Numbered from the stretch's first letter, positions 7,355 to 16,810 are shown. The stretch is 64,000 bases of DNA from Oscillospiraceae bacterium (GCA_025757845.1 CP107211.1:62001-126000), one strand, 5' to 3'. The notes: a model not told the origin generated them from the letters alone. A program made the numbers and translations.

Positions 7355-7405
7355 AAAAAGCCAAACCTCAAGCAGTACAGGATGTACGGTGAGATTTGGC
7401 TTTTT
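7355..7405. terminator. bidirectional hairpin terminator
   Basis: AAAAAGCCAAACCTCA (7355-7370) pairs with TGAGATTTGGCTTTTT (7390-7405), and a smaller GTACA/TGTAC stem sits in the loop. It lies directly downstream of the minus-strand fragment ending at 7410. Confidence 0.8.
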
Positions 7406-7409
7406 AACA

Positions 7410-7658
7410 TCAGCTGGTTTTCTGATTTTCATTCATGATCCTTCTGGCTCGGCCGCACGTGGTGTCCTCAAAGGTTTCATCCTCGCTGAATCGCAGCCAA
7501 TAGGGGGCTTCCATCAGGCAGGCATTGGTGCGCTTGACGATTTCCCAAGCGTTGTAGTCCGGCAGACCCAGCACCTGTGCAATCAGCGAGGCCATCACCT
7601 CAGAATACGGCTCATACCCAGCGGTTCCGGCCTCTGTAATGGAGTTGCCCCTGACCAT
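7410..7658 (-). pseudogene. fragment of a HipA-like/phage-type protein
   Basis: An 82-codon frame whose first part (MVRGNSITEAGTAGYEPYSE, then VMASLIAQVLGLPDY) resembles the internal nucleotide-binding part of HipA-like proteins. The frame stays open upstream (VDDQLF precedes the Met) without a start or ribosome-binding site. The second part (NAWEIVKRTNACLMEAPYWL) does not continue the family, so it looks like a fusion of two debris pieces. Probably not functional. Confidence 0.4.
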
Positions 7659-7694
7659 GAAAAGCTGGTCGTCTACATGATGCCAACTGTATTA

Positions 7695-8495
7695 TTAGCA
7701 TATCCCATGCGCTGCAAGCGCCTCAGCTATACCATCATGGTCACGATCGGTAGTATGCCTGGGCAGATGCTTCTTCAGCAGCTCCGGTGCATTGCTCATC
7801 AGATAGCCGTGACCAACAAGCTCCAGCATTTCCACATCATTGTAGTTATCCCCAAAGGCAACAGCATCCTTCGGGGAGATATCCCGCAGGGCGCAGATCC
7901 TTTTCACGGCTTCTCCCTTGGTCGTTCCTCCGGGCATGATTTCCAGCAGAGCATTCGATGATTTGACAATTTCGTATTGCGGAAACTGAGCCTTCAATGT
8001 GGCTTCTATGGTGTCTGTCCAAGCGGGAGCACAGATGAACAGCAGCTTATGCACTTCATCGGCGATCATATCCGCGATCACGCCCTGCTGGGCGGTCGCC
8101 TTAACGATTCGCTCTTCCCGTTCAATGCGCGGATCCGTACGGTCCGGTGTGACCCACTGGTCAAACGAGTATGCACCCCATGCCATATCAAAGTGCTGCT
8201 GCGCCGTAAAGTCAAGGATTTTTGCTGCTTCTGCTCGGCTCATCCCGCGGTGATAGATGATCTGTCGCTCCTCGTTCAGTATCAGGCTTCCACTATAGGA
8301 AACAATACTACACCGCAGGCCGTATTTCCTCACAATGGGTTCGATGCCAGAAGGACTGCGCGCCGAGATAATAACGAATGGGATCTCCTTTTTTTGCAGG
8401 AGCTTCAAGGCCCGAAGCGTCCTTGGCGTGATCTCCTGACGAGAATCAAGCAGCGTTCCATCTACATCACTAAATACGATTTTAAGGTCGTCCAT
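7695..8495 (-). CDS. Cof-type HAD-IIB sugar-phosphate phosphatase
   Basis: A 266-residue protein, normal for the Cof/YbiV family of cytosolic phosphatases acting on sugar phosphates or flavin-type substrates. Motif I is FSDVDGTLLD (nucleophile Asp10, acid/base Asp12), motif II ISARS, motif III the lysine in TTKGEAV, and motif IV GDNYNDVEML; a C2B cap lies between. ATG 8495 is preferred over an in-frame start 24 bp upstream because AGGAAAG is correctly spaced from it. It ends the long minus-strand run that starts with the mannose-type PTS, which suggests sugar-phosphate detoxification, but the substrate is not determined. Confidence 0.85.
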   Translation of the reverse strand: MDDLKIVFSDVDGTLLDSRQEITPRTLRALKLLQKKEIPFVIISARSPSGIEPIVRKYGLRCSIVSYSGSLILNEERQIIYHRGMSRAEAAKILDFTAQQHFDMAWGAYSFDQWVTPDRTDPRIEREERIVKATAQQGVIADMIADEVHKLLFICAPAWTDTIEATLKAQFPQYEIVKSSNALLEIMPGGTTKGEAVKRICALRDISPKDAVAFGDNYNDVEMLELVGHGYLMSNAPELLKKHLPRHTTDRDHDGIAEALAAHGIC

Positions 8496-8563
8496 GATCG
8501 TTCTTTCCTGCGAAAGCATTATTAAAAATATCCGTTGTGTCGTCCGGCTCCTTATCTTGTTTG

Positions 8564-9736
8564 TTAGCTCTTCGCCACGCCGGTCTCGCGGGCAGCCTTT
8601 GCCACGGCATTTGCCACAGCCTCGGCCACGCGGGGGTCGAACGCGCCGGGGATGATGTTCTCCTCGCTGCGGTCAGCATCGGTGATGAGGTCCGCAATGG
8701 CGTAGGCAGCAGCCAGCTTCATCTCGTTGTTGATATCCCGGGCGCGGACGCTGAGTGCACCCTTGAACAGGCCGGGGAAGCACAACACGTTGTTGACCTG
8801 ATTGGGGAAGTCGCTGCGGCCGGTAGCTATCACCCGCACGCCGCCTGCCTTGGCTTCGTCTGGCATGATCTCCGGGGTGGGGTTGGCCATGGCAAAGACG
8901 ATGGCGTCCTTGTTCATGGTCCTGCACAGTTCGGTGGTCAGGATGCCGGGGCGGGACACACCGATGAACACATCTGCGCCCTCCAGCGCTTCCTTCAGGC
9001 CGCCCTTGATCTGACGGGGGTTGGTCATCTCACCCAGCCAGTTCTTGTGCGCCTCGGCGCTGTTGCAGCCCTTGTACAGGGTGCCGAACTGATCCACTGC
9101 AATGATATCCTTCGCACCGGCGGTCATGAGCATCTTGATGATGGCAGTGCCGGCAGCGCCGGGTCCGTTCAGCACGATGTGCACATCCTCCATCTTCTTG
9201 CCCACCACACGCAGGGCGTTGATGAGGGCAGCAGTAACCACGATCGCGGTGCCGTGCTGGTCATCGTGGAACACCGGGATGTCCAGCTCCCGCTCCAAGG
9301 TTTCCTCGATTTCAAAGCACTCGGGGCTCTTGATGTCCTCCAGATTGATGCCACCAAAGGTGGGCGCAATGGCCTTGCAGGCCGCAATGACGCCGGCTGC
9401 ATCGTGGGCGTCGATGCAGATGGGGAAGGCGTCCACACCGCCGAACTCCTTGAACAGCACGGCCTTGCCCTCCATGACCGGCAGACCGGCTTCCGGGCCA
9501 ATATTGCCCAAGCCCAGCACGGCGGTGCCGTTGGAGACGACCGCCACCATGTTGCCCTTGAAGGTGTACTTATACACATCATCGGGGTTTTCCTTGATCC
9601 TGCGGCAGGGCTCGGCCACACCGGGGGTGTAGGCGGTGGACAGGTCGTCGCGGGTGGCGACTTCCACCTTGCTCACGATGCCCACCTTTCCCTTGTGGGT
9701 CTCGTGCATTTCCAGAGCTGCTTTATTGTAATCCAT
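8564..9736 (-). CDS. NAD(P)-dependent malic enzyme
   Basis: A 390-residue short-form malic enzyme that oxidatively decarboxylates malate to pyruvate. It shows TPGVAEPCRRI, NGTAVLGLGNIG, the metal-binding VFHDDQHGTA and the dinucleotide-binding LNGPGAAGTA. The phosphotransacetylase-like domain of longer MaeB proteins is absent, and cofactor preference cannot be read. ATG 9736 has GGGAGA at good spacing; the longer frame would need a TTG. The gene begins 21 bp after the LevR-like regulator stop, so cotranscription is likely and its place with a PTS module is unusual. Confidence 0.9.
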   Translation of the reverse strand: MDYNKAALEMHETHKGKVGIVSKVEVATRDDLSTAYTPGVAEPCRRIKENPDDVYKYTFKGNMVAVVSNGTAVLGLGNIGPEAGLPVMEGKAVLFKEFGGVDAFPICIDAHDAAGVIAACKAIAPTFGGINLEDIKSPECFEIEETLERELDIPVFHDDQHGTAIVVTAALINALRVVGKKMEDVHIVLNGPGAAGTAIIKMLMTAGAKDIIAVDQFGTLYKGCNSAEAHKNWLGEMTNPRQIKGGLKEALEGADVFIGVSRPGILTTELCRTMNKDAIVFAMANPTPEIMPDEAKAGGVRVIATGRSDFPNQVNNVLCFPGLFKGALSVRARDINNEMKLAAAYAIADLITDADRSEENIIPGAFDPRVAEAVANAVAKAARETGVAKS

Positions 9737-9756
9737 TTTCGTTTTCTCCCATTGAT

Positions 9757-12474
9757 TCAAAACTCATTTTTCCAAGGACTTTCATCGCTGTAATCGTGGG
9801 AAATATAATCGTAAATATAGCCGATCTCACTGTCCGGCAGGTTGATGCGGTACTGCTCGGCAATGTTGGCAAAGCAGCGCCGCGCCAATGCCACAAAGTC
9901 CCGGTGCTCTTCACAGAAGCGTTCCAGCTCACGGTAGCTCTTGATCTCCTCTTTTTTCACCAGCCGCTCGATCAGGCAGCTGATGTGCAGGTTCAGACCT
10001 ACCACGGTCTTGGGCTGGAAGTGGGAGCCAAGCGCCCGCTGCATCTCCTCCAGCATATCTGCCACCAGAGAGAGCACCCGGGAAGCATTCAGGATGGTGA
10101 GCGATTCCACCACATTCTCCAGCGAGAACTGGTTGACCAGATTCTGCTTGAAGTGCTCGAACTCTTCCTCGGTCAGATAGCCGCTGAGACCGCTCTTGAT
10201 CTTATCCAGTCCACGCTGGGTGATGATGTCCTCCACGGCCACCACCGGGAAATCCGCCGGGCCAAGCTCCATGGTGGACGCTGCAAACAACACGTTGCAG
10301 GTGTCCCAGTGGCCATTCTGACGCAGCTGCTCATAGGTCTGCACATCGTAGCACAAAAAGCGCGCGTTTACCTTCGTGTTCAGATGATTCAGACTGTGCA
10401 TGAACAACTCGCTCACCTTTGCAGCGACGTTGCTGCCGCTCTCGCTCACAAACAGGATCACATCCTCTTTGCGGGCTTTTTCCAAGATCTTATAGCGGAT
10501 CTGCGAAGCATTTTTGGCATTTTCCAGAACCTCTGCCAGCGGCATCCCGTCCAGAATATGGCTGCCCACCGAAAGTGCCATCGCTGTGGAAACATTGTTG
10601 ATGATCCCGAGGTTGACATTCGGCAGGTCGTCCAGAAGCTCGGTGATGTTTTCCAGTGAGCCGAGGTCTACCAGGATCAGCACATCGCGGTTCTCGTTGA
10701 AATAAAGGATCTTTTTGACCTGACTGACGATCTCGCTGACCGGCACATCATAGGGCATATCGATGGCGTTGAACAGATACTTATGCAGCATCTTGTTGCA
10801 CACGTCTGCAATGCTGCTGGCCGTAGCATAACCGTGGCAGATAATGAACGCCTGCACTGGCAGCTTGTTGCCGGGGCGGTGCAGCACCTCCACAAAGGCG
10901 CTGATCATCAGGATGCCGATGGACGAGAAATGCACATCGGTGGTGTTCTGCACCATCAGCAGCAGATCACTTGCCACCGCAAAACTGTAGGGCGCATCCC
11001 GCCGGACAGCCTCGGTCAGGTCTGCCACCAGCTGCTGCATCTCGGCGTTGTCCTCCGGCAAGGCATCATCGAACACATTGCCGAAATACACCCACCGCGC
11101 CAGCATCAGGATAAAGCTGTTGGGGAAGCCGACACCGTACAGCTCATGGATGCGCTCCGAGATGCGCAGCATCCCCTGTTCGATGCCCTTGATGCGCTCA
11201 TCTGCGATCTTGTTCTGGAACAGGATATAGTTGTTGTACTCCTCCAGCCGGTGCACCATGCGGGTGCAGAATCCGGCACATTCCAGACTGCCCTGTAAAT
11301 ACAGCCGCCCCTGCTCCCGGATCTCCTCCAGCAGACGGTGCTCCCTTTCAAAGCCGCAGTCCTCCCGCAGGTCGTCCAGTGTCAGCGCACGGTTCTGCGC
11401 ACCGGCCTCCGGCAGCAGCAGGCAGCTCTCAAACACGGCATCCGGCAACACCGGCAGACCGATGCAGATGCCGCCGTCCCGGCTGCGGGAGTATGCATTG
11501 GTGCAGCTGGTACGGATGACCTGCTCCAGCTGACCCACGTTCCGCTCATACGGATACTGCATCAGCATCTGGTATGCCTGACCCGTCACCTGCACCCTGC
11601 GGCCGATGCGCTGCTCCTCCTGCATCAGAAAACGATAGATGAGCCGTTTTTTCTCCAGCAGCGACCGGCTGCGCAGCGGCAGAAGCTCTGCCTGCACCGG
11701 CACACTGTTCTTGAGCGAGGGCGGCACCGTCTGCACACCGAAGATCAAGCGCGGATACTTCGCGCCCAGCTCCGGCAGCACTGCCGTTAAAAAGCGCACA
11801 GCCTCGGCCTGCACACTGCTCTCCAGCTGGTCAAAGCCGTGCAGGTACAAAAAATCGCTGCCGGTGCCAGCCTCCAGCCTGCGTTTGAACGAAGCGGCAA
11901 AGCCGGTGCCGCCCGGCTCTGCTGCGCCCCACATGGCGCAGTCCAGCTCGGCAAAACGGCTCTCTGCCGGCACGACCTGCTTTTCCTTTGCATACTCCCA
12001 GGTCTTGCCGGCCAGCAGACGCTTGCCGGTGCCTTTTTCGCCCGCCAGCACCAGCGGCAGGCCGGTGGGCGGATACTCCACCGCCACACGGCATTTTTCC
12101 ACGGCGGATTTCAGGCTGAGGTGATAGCCGATGACTCCCGCAAAGCAGTTGTCCGCACGGCGGCCATGGTTCAGATCCTGCTGCAGAAACCGCAGATCCT
12201 CATATTCAGCATCCAGCGTCTGAACGTTGAATTTCCGGCTCAGCGTCTCCCGTAGGAAATAATAGACCGGCCGGGTATTGATCTTGACCATCCAGCCCTC
12301 TTTGAAAAACTCGTTCAGGTACTGGCTCACCGTGTTGCGGCTGATGTGCAGCACCGTACCCATTTCCTGCGTGGTAAACGGCTGCAGCACCTCAAAGTTC
12401 ACCTGTCCGGTCTGCTGTTCCAGATAGTTGTACAGCTCCTGCTGGGTCGGATTCAGCTTCTGCAGATTTGCCAT
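9757..12474 (-). CDS. LevR/ManR-type PTS-responsive transcription regulator
   Basis: 905 residues. In order: a winged helix (about 30-60), an AAA+ domain (115-340, Walker A GEKGTGKR at 145-152), PRD1 (400-515), an EIIA-Man-like domain with His547 in FIICHGYATASS, and PRD2 (780-890, conserved His829). LevR proteins activate mannose-class PTS operons with sigma-54 and are set by phosphorylation of these histidines. Here the GAFTGA loop that contacts sigma-54 is not visible and the Walker B acidic pair is replaced (FLYLHGFDQL), so action through sigma-54 is doubtful. A GTG at 12480 is an alternative start with better spacing from AGGAG. The adjacent PTS operon is the likely target. Confidence 0.85.
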   Translation of the reverse strand: MANLQKLNPTQQELYNYLEQQTGQVNFEVLQPFTTQEMGTVLHISRNTVSQYLNEFFKEGWMVKINTRPVYYFLRETLSRKFNVQTLDAEYEDLRFLQQDLNHGRRADNCFAGVIGYHLSLKSAVEKCRVAVEYPPTGLPLVLAGEKGTGKRLLAGKTWEYAKEKQVVPAESRFAELDCAMWGAAEPGGTGFAASFKRRLEAGTGSDFLYLHGFDQLESSVQAEAVRFLTAVLPELGAKYPRLIFGVQTVPPSLKNSVPVQAELLPLRSRSLLEKKRLIYRFLMQEEQRIGRRVQVTGQAYQMLMQYPYERNVGQLEQVIRTSCTNAYSRSRDGGICIGLPVLPDAVFESCLLLPEAGAQNRALTLDDLREDCGFEREHRLLEEIREQGRLYLQGSLECAGFCTRMVHRLEEYNNYILFQNKIADERIKGIEQGMLRISERIHELYGVGFPNSFILMLARWVYFGNVFDDALPEDNAEMQQLVADLTEAVRRDAPYSFAVASDLLLMVQNTTDVHFSSIGILMISAFVEVLHRPGNKLPVQAFIICHGYATASSIADVCNKMLHKYLFNAIDMPYDVPVSEIVSQVKKILYFNENRDVLILVDLGSLENITELLDDLPNVNLGIINNVSTAMALSVGSHILDGMPLAEVLENAKNASQIRYKILEKARKEDVILFVSESGSNVAAKVSELFMHSLNHLNTKVNARFLCYDVQTYEQLRQNGHWDTCNVLFAASTMELGPADFPVVAVEDIITQRGLDKIKSGLSGYLTEEEFEHFKQNLVNQFSLENVVESLTILNASRVLSLVADMLEEMQRALGSHFQPKTVVGLNLHISCLIERLVKKEEIKSYRELERFCEEHRDFVALARRCFANIAEQYRINLPDSEIGYIYDYISHDYSDESPWKNEF

Positions 12475-12504
12475 TGTCACCTTTGCTCCTGTTGTTTTTT
12501 ACGC

Positions 12505-13404
12505 TCAGCCCTTGTTCAGAAAGGGGACTACCAGCTCCGACCACACATCGTCGAAGAATTTTTTACTGTCCAGCGCCTGCACCGTGACCACCACCTTGCT
12601 CTTGGGCACCACCACGATGTACTGACCATACCTACCGTCTGCGCGGTAGGATTCGTCGTCCGGGTTCGTCCAGAAGAAATAGCCGTAGCCGTGCTTGGGG
12701 GCATTAACCGGGTACTGGTTTTTTTCTGCCTCATGCAAATATGCGGGGTCCAGAAGCTGCTCGCCGTTCCAGCAACCGTCGTGCAGCAGGAACTGCCCGA
12801 TGCGGGACATCTCGTCAATGCTCAAAAACAGGCCGTACGCTCCGGCAGAATGTCCCATGGGGCAGGTGAGCCAGTCCGGGTTGCCGATGCCCAGCTTATC
12901 AAAAAAGCGGGGCGTCATGTAGTCCTTTAGGGTGCAGCCCGCAGCGCGCTCCACGATGCAGCTGCACATATAAGTATTGAAATTGTTGTACTCAAACCGG
13001 GTGCCCGGCTCATAGGGGAACGCATTGCGCAGGAAATAATCCTGCCAGTCCCTGCACTGCAGCCGCTGCGCATCGTTCCAGAAGAACATTTTATCCTTGG
13101 AGCCGCAGCCCATCTTCAGCAGATCCCGCACGGTCATGCGGCGCAGGTTCGGCGCAAGCTCTGCGGGATCATACTCCGGATAGAACCTGAGCACCGGGTC
13201 GTCCAGCCGCAGCAGCCCTTCCTGCGCGGCAAGACCCACACCGATGGAGGTGACGCTCTTGCTTACCGAATACGCGTGCAGGCGGGTAGGCTTATCCAGA
13301 CGGGCATAGCTCTCTTCCAGCGTATCATTGCGCCATGCCTGCACAAAGTTGATCACGATGTCCTTCTGCTTCATTTTAGCGATAAATTCTTCGGTACAGT
13401 TCAT
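12505..13404 (-). CDS. serine hydrolase, beta-lactamase/penicillin-binding (class C fold)
   Basis: A 299-residue beta-lactamase-family protein with an SxxK motif in YSVSKSVTS (catalytic Ser and Lys), YNN as the YxN motif, and a plausible final motif in the C-terminal third. There is no signal peptide, so it is probably a cytosolic esterase/amidase, not a resistance enzyme. ATG 13404 follows GGAGG at ideal spacing; the upstream in-frame start has no site. It lies between the PTS genes and the regulator in one strand run, so it may act on an imported compound. True substrate unknown. Confidence 0.8.
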   Translation of the reverse strand: MNCTEEFIAKMKQKDIVINFVQAWRNDTLEESYARLDKPTRLHAYSVSKSVTSIGVGLAAQEGLLRLDDPVLRFYPEYDPAELAPNLRRMTVRDLLKMGCGSKDKMFFWNDAQRLQCRDWQDYFLRNAFPYEPGTRFEYNNFNTYMCSCIVERAAGCTLKDYMTPRFFDKLGIGNPDWLTCPMGHSAGAYGLFLSIDEMSRIGQFLLHDGCWNGEQLLDPAYLHEAEKNQYPVNAPKHGYGYFFWTNPDDESYRADGRYGQYIVVVPKSKVVVTVQALDSKKFFDDVWSELVVPFLNKG

Positions 13405-13497
13405 TGCAGCCTCCTGATAAGTGGGAAAGCGGATGTCAGTCCACGCTCCCATCCGCTTTCCATTTTACTATAAAATTGTCGTCTTGAAAAGTTCTGC

Positions 13498-14316
13498 TCA
13501 GAAAACGCCGATGGCGGTGAGCAGCACGCTGACCACAATGATGCCAAGCAGGATCGTGTTGGGCTTCGTGCCCTTCTTGAGCAGCCTGTAGACACCCAGT
13601 GTGGTGAACAGAGAGAGCATCTTGGGCATGATGCCGTTGATGACATCGATCAGCTTGATGGCACTGTCGCCGCTGCCAATGGCAATGACCGGGTTGATGC
13701 TGACCATGGAAGCCGACATGCCGCCGATGACCAGCAGGCCGATGATGGATGCCGCGGTAAAGATCTTTTCGGTCAGACCCAGCTCCTCAAAGCGGTTCAG
13801 TGCCTTCATGCCGGAGTTGTAGCCCCAGTGGCAGCCGAAGTAGCGCACCAGCACGTTGGGGATGTTGAACAGCAGCAGGAACAGGAACGGTGCAAACAGG
13901 TTGCCCGTAAGTGCCAGCGAGCAGGCGATGCCGCCGGCCAGAGGACGCAGGGTTCCCCAGAATACCGAGTCGCCGATGCCGGCCAGCGGGCCCATCAGGC
14001 CGGCCTTGACCGAGTTGATGGTGTTGGGGTCAAAGTCCTCCTGCGTGGCGTTCTCCTCCTCCATGGCCGCTGTGATGCCGAAGATGAAGGGGCAGAGCAT
14101 GGGCGTGGTGTTGAAGAACTCAGCGTGACGCTGCAGTGCCTCGCCCAGCTCCTTCTTGTCCGGATACAGCTTCCGCAGGATCGGGGACAGCGCATACTGC
14201 GCACCCTGGTTCATCTGACGCTCGTAGTTAAAGGATGCATTGACCGTAAAGGATCTCCAGAAAACCTTGTTGATATCGCTCTTGGTGAGCAGTTTATTCT
14301 CGTTATTAGAAGTCAT
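13498..14316 (-). CDS. PTS mannose/fructose/sorbose family IID component
   Basis: A 272-residue membrane component of the mannose-class PTS. It begins with LLTKSDINKVFWRSF and shows RQMNQGAQYALSPILRKLYP and GPLAGIGDSVFWGTLRP, all family hallmarks, followed by C-terminal membrane segments. With IIC it forms the membrane channel. ATG 14316 has GGAGG eight bases upstream and overlaps the IIC gene by 11 bp, so the two are coupled. Last of the four PTS genes. Confidence 0.93.
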   Translation of the reverse strand: MTSNNENKLLTKSDINKVFWRSFTVNASFNYERQMNQGAQYALSPILRKLYPDKKELGEALQRHAEFFNTTPMLCPFIFGITAAMEEENATQEDFDPNTINSVKAGLMGPLAGIGDSVFWGTLRPLAGGIACSLALTGNLFAPFLFLLLFNIPNVLVRYFGCHWGYNSGMKALNRFEELGLTEKIFTAASIIGLLVIGGMSASMVSINPVIAIGSGDSAIKLIDVINGIMPKMLSLFTTLGVYRLLKKGTKPNTILLGIIVVSVLLTAIGVF

Positions 14317-15079
14317 CGTCAGCACCTCCGTCAACCACAGCAGTATTGTTCGGCTTGTTCTGGTCGTTGACCAGCATCAGAGCTACAATGATCACGCCCA
14401 GCAGTGCGATGCCCAGCACGGGAACATTGAGGTATGCAGCCAGCAGGAAGCCCAGCAGGAAATACGGAGCCACCTTGGGGCTGATAAGGATCTTGCCCAG
14501 CATGGCAAAGCCCAGAGCAGGCAGGATGCCGGCAGCCACAGAAATACCGCGGATGATGAATGCGGGGATGATAGCCAGGAAGCCCTGCACAGCGTCGCTG
14601 CCGCAGTAAAAGCAGATGGCGATGACCAGAGACATGACGATATCGTAGGAAAGGAAGCTGATCATGTGCATGGCATCCACGCCGGCGGCGTTGCCTTCGG
14701 CCGCATATTTATCAGACTTATGCAGGAACCAGCTGCGGGCGGTCAGATAATAGGTGTTCTTGATCAGCAGAGCCACCGTAGCAATGGGCAGTGCCAGTGC
14801 AAGAGCTGCCTCGGTGCCGTTGCCGGAAACGATGGCCAGCGCCGTACCCAGAATGCCGCCTGCGGTGATCTCCGGCGGCAGGGCTGCACCGATGGTCACA
14901 TTGCCCATGAAGGCCAGCTCCAGCGTAGCGCCCACGGCCAGACCCGCGTTCACATCGCCCAGCACCAGACCGACCAGCGGGCCCATCACGATGGGACGCT
15001 GGATCATGGAGTTGCCAACGCCGCATTCCAGAAAACCGATAAAGGAAACCAGCGCGATCAATAATGTCTTTACAAGCAT
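14306..15079 (-). CDS. PTS mannose/fructose/sorbose family IIC component
   Basis: A 257-residue polytopic membrane protein of the mannose-class IIC family. It begins MLVKTLLIALVSFIGFLEC, contains RPIVMGPLVGLVLGD and the ATLELAFMGNVTIGAALPPE signature, then six or more further hydrophobic helices and a charged C-terminus. AGGAGGAG precedes the ATG. It carries the substrate path; sugar specificity cannot be inferred from sequence. Confidence 0.93.
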   Translation of the reverse strand: MLVKTLLIALVSFIGFLECGVGNSMIQRPIVMGPLVGLVLGDVNAGLAVGATLELAFMGNVTIGAALPPEITAGGILGTALAIVSGNGTEAALALALPIATVALLIKNTYYLTARSWFLHKSDKYAAEGNAAGVDAMHMISFLSYDIVMSLVIAICFYCGSDAVQGFLAIIPAFIIRGISVAAGILPALGFAMLGKILISPKVAPYFLLGFLLAAYLNVPVLGIALLGVIIVALMLVNDQNKPNNTAVVDGGADDDF

Positions 15080-15105
15080 GTTGTTCTCCTCCTGTTCTTA
15101 ATGGA

Positions 15106-15567
15106 TCAGGTCAATATCTTTTTGGAGTCGCTGGGCACTGCCTGGATAGACACCTCAATGCCCTCCGCAACGGCCTCGTGCAGCAGCTTCTCCTCTTCGT
15201 CCGATACATAGACCATATGAGACAGTGCGTGGCGGTCCGGCGTAGACTTTGTGCCGCCCAGATTGATGCTCTTGATCTGGGTGGTCTCCCGCGCCAGACG
15301 CACCGCATCCTTGACATTGCCGGTCACGATCATCAGGCTGTACTTGTCGGTCTTGCCTTCATTGATGGCCGCGATGGAATCCTCCACGGTCTTGATGACA
15401 AGCTTGGCATTGTTGGGCTTGCCCAGACGCAGCGCAGCCTTGCGCACATCATCGGTAGCGGCAGCATCGTTTGCGATCAGGATGCAGTTGGGATTCAGCT
15501 GGCTACACCAGCTGAAAACCACCTGACCATGCAGCAGACGATGGTCGACGCGCAGCAGTTGGATCAT
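15106..15567 (-). CDS. PTS mannose/fructose/sorbose family IIB component
   Basis: A 153-residue cytosolic phosphocarrier. The phosphorylated histidine is in RVDHRLLHGQVVFSW, the IIB-Man signature, and the rest has the expected Rossmann-like pattern. It receives phosphate from IIA and phosphorylates the incoming sugar at IIC/IID. It lies between IIA and IIC in the normal order, with 17- and 26-bp gaps. Confidence 0.93.
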   Translation of the reverse strand: MIQLLRVDHRLLHGQVVFSWCSQLNPNCILIANDAAATDDVRKAALRLGKPNNAKLVIKTVEDSIAAINEGKTDKYSLMIVTGNVKDAVRLARETTQIKSINLGGTKSTPDRHALSHMVYVSDEEEKLLHEAVAEGIEVSIQAVPSDSKKILT

Positions 15568-15584
15568 AAAAATTTGCCTCCTTT

Positions 15585-15980
15585 TTAAAAGTCTTCTTCT
15601 TTACTGACGAACTCCGGCTGTTGAATGGATGCCTGCGCCTCTGCGATGCTGGTTTTTACCAGCTCGTCCAGCGGTAGCTCCTCCTCGGTCAGCAGAGTTG
15701 CGACCAGTGTCAAATTCATTCCAGTGATCACGCGCACACCCGGCTGTGCCGCAAAGACGACGGCCTCCTTGTTCACGCTGCCGCCCAGCACATCCGTAAC
15801 GATGACGCATTCTCCGTCTGCCTGACGGAGCATCGCCTCCAGTGTGTCATGGACATTGCACTCCGGCGTTGTGTAGGCATCGAACGCCTTGAGCGCCTCC
15901 TGTTCTCCCAGGATCATCTCCACCGTGTTCTTCATGCCGGATGCCAAATGTCCGTGTGACGCTAGGATTACAGTTCTCAT
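15585..15980 (-). CDS. PTS mannose/fructose/sorbose family IIA component
   Basis: A 131-residue IIA-Man domain protein, separate from IIB. The phospho-accepting histidine is in ILASHGHLASGM, and VTDVLGGSVNKEA is the typical second motif. The second ATG (15980) is used because AAGGAGGG is too close to the first one six bases upstream. First gene of the PTS operon. It takes phosphate from HPr and could also phosphorylate the LevR-like regulator. Confidence 0.92.
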   Translation of the reverse strand: MRTVILASHGHLASGMKNTVEMILGEQEALKAFDAYTTPECNVHDTLEAMLRQADGECVIVTDVLGGSVNKEAVVFAAQPGVRVITGMNLTLVATLLTEEELPLDELVKTSIAEAQASIQQPEFVSKEEDF

Positions 15981-15999
15981 ATGCATCCCTCCTTGTGCT

Positions 16000-16017
16000 T
16001 GCAGTATACACTCTGCA
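16000..16017 (-). promoter_or_regulatory. PTS operon promoter region with inverted repeat
   Basis: TATACT on the minus strand (16003-16008) lies 20-25 bp upstream of the IIA start within TGCAG-N8-CTGCA (16000-16017). No good -35 is present at 16-18 bp, fitting an activator-dependent promoter. No GG-N10-GC sigma-54 site was found in the 250 bp upstream. Confidence 0.35.
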
Positions 16018-16810
16018 TAGTTTTTTATTTCATTGTGACAGTCTTTTTAGTAATTAAATCCCGCGCTTTCGACACTGTTCGTGCTCTCCTCGACACTGCT
16101 GCGATAAAACCGTGCATACAAGCACCGGTTTCCATCAAATTTCCCAGAATATAAGTCCTACTATCACTGCTTTACTGCAATAAAATTTGCAAAACCATCT
16201 TGACGCACCCCGCAATCCATGATACCCTTTATCGCAAATCCCACCGAATTTGTAGAAAAGTACAGAACGGCGAGGATTTATTCCCCATGAAGATTTTTAC
16301 CGCCCCGCAACACACCCGATCAATTTTGCCGCCGATTCACCCGACAAAATCATCGCTGCGCTGCGTGGGCGGTATTTTTCTTTTTCACAAATAAAATCTT
16401 ATGTAGTTGTACAAATCTCCAAAATTCATTTTCGGTTGTTAACTGTACAACCTCAAAGTGTTATTCTTGTGCTTGAAAGAAGCAGGTTGTAGTGTCCGCA
16501 CTGCGTCCGGCTTTCTTCATACTGTACCTTGAATCTTACATAAGCCGTCTGAACGTGATACTGTGCCATGACCTCACACTTTCCGTGAGCGAGCCGGACA
16601 ACGCCGCTGCAAAACAGGGGTAGGAACTGCGTTCGGTGTGAACGGTGACCATGAGCAGGGGCTTTGCCTTTTCACACGTTTTGCTCTGCAAAATTTTCAA
16701 CGTGCATTGCGGTTCGACTTCTGAAATTTTCAGTGTTGCACGGAAAGGGCGAAAGCAAGTATCGACCTGTGGCCACAAATTTTCAATGCTTGAAAATTCT
16801 GTTGCTCACT
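16018..16810. other. noncoding gap between PTS operon and mobilization genes
   Basis: No ORF here has a ribosome-binding site or recognisable product. Visible structure: TACCGCCC (16298-16305) with GGGCGGTA (16367-16374) followed by T-rich sequence, possibly a terminator. GTTGTACA and TGTACAAC form a spaced inverted repeat near 16405-16460. Confidence 0.4.

Noticed and set aside
12505..13404. Beta-lactam resistance gene
   Set aside because: It has the serine beta-lactamase fold but no signal peptide and sits in a sugar operon; a resistance role is not supported.
15981..16260. Sigma-54 (-24/-12) promoter for the mannose-type PTS
   Set aside because: No GG-N10-GC pair with TGGCAC/TTGC character; the closest (GG-N9-GC near 16112-16125) has the wrong spacing.
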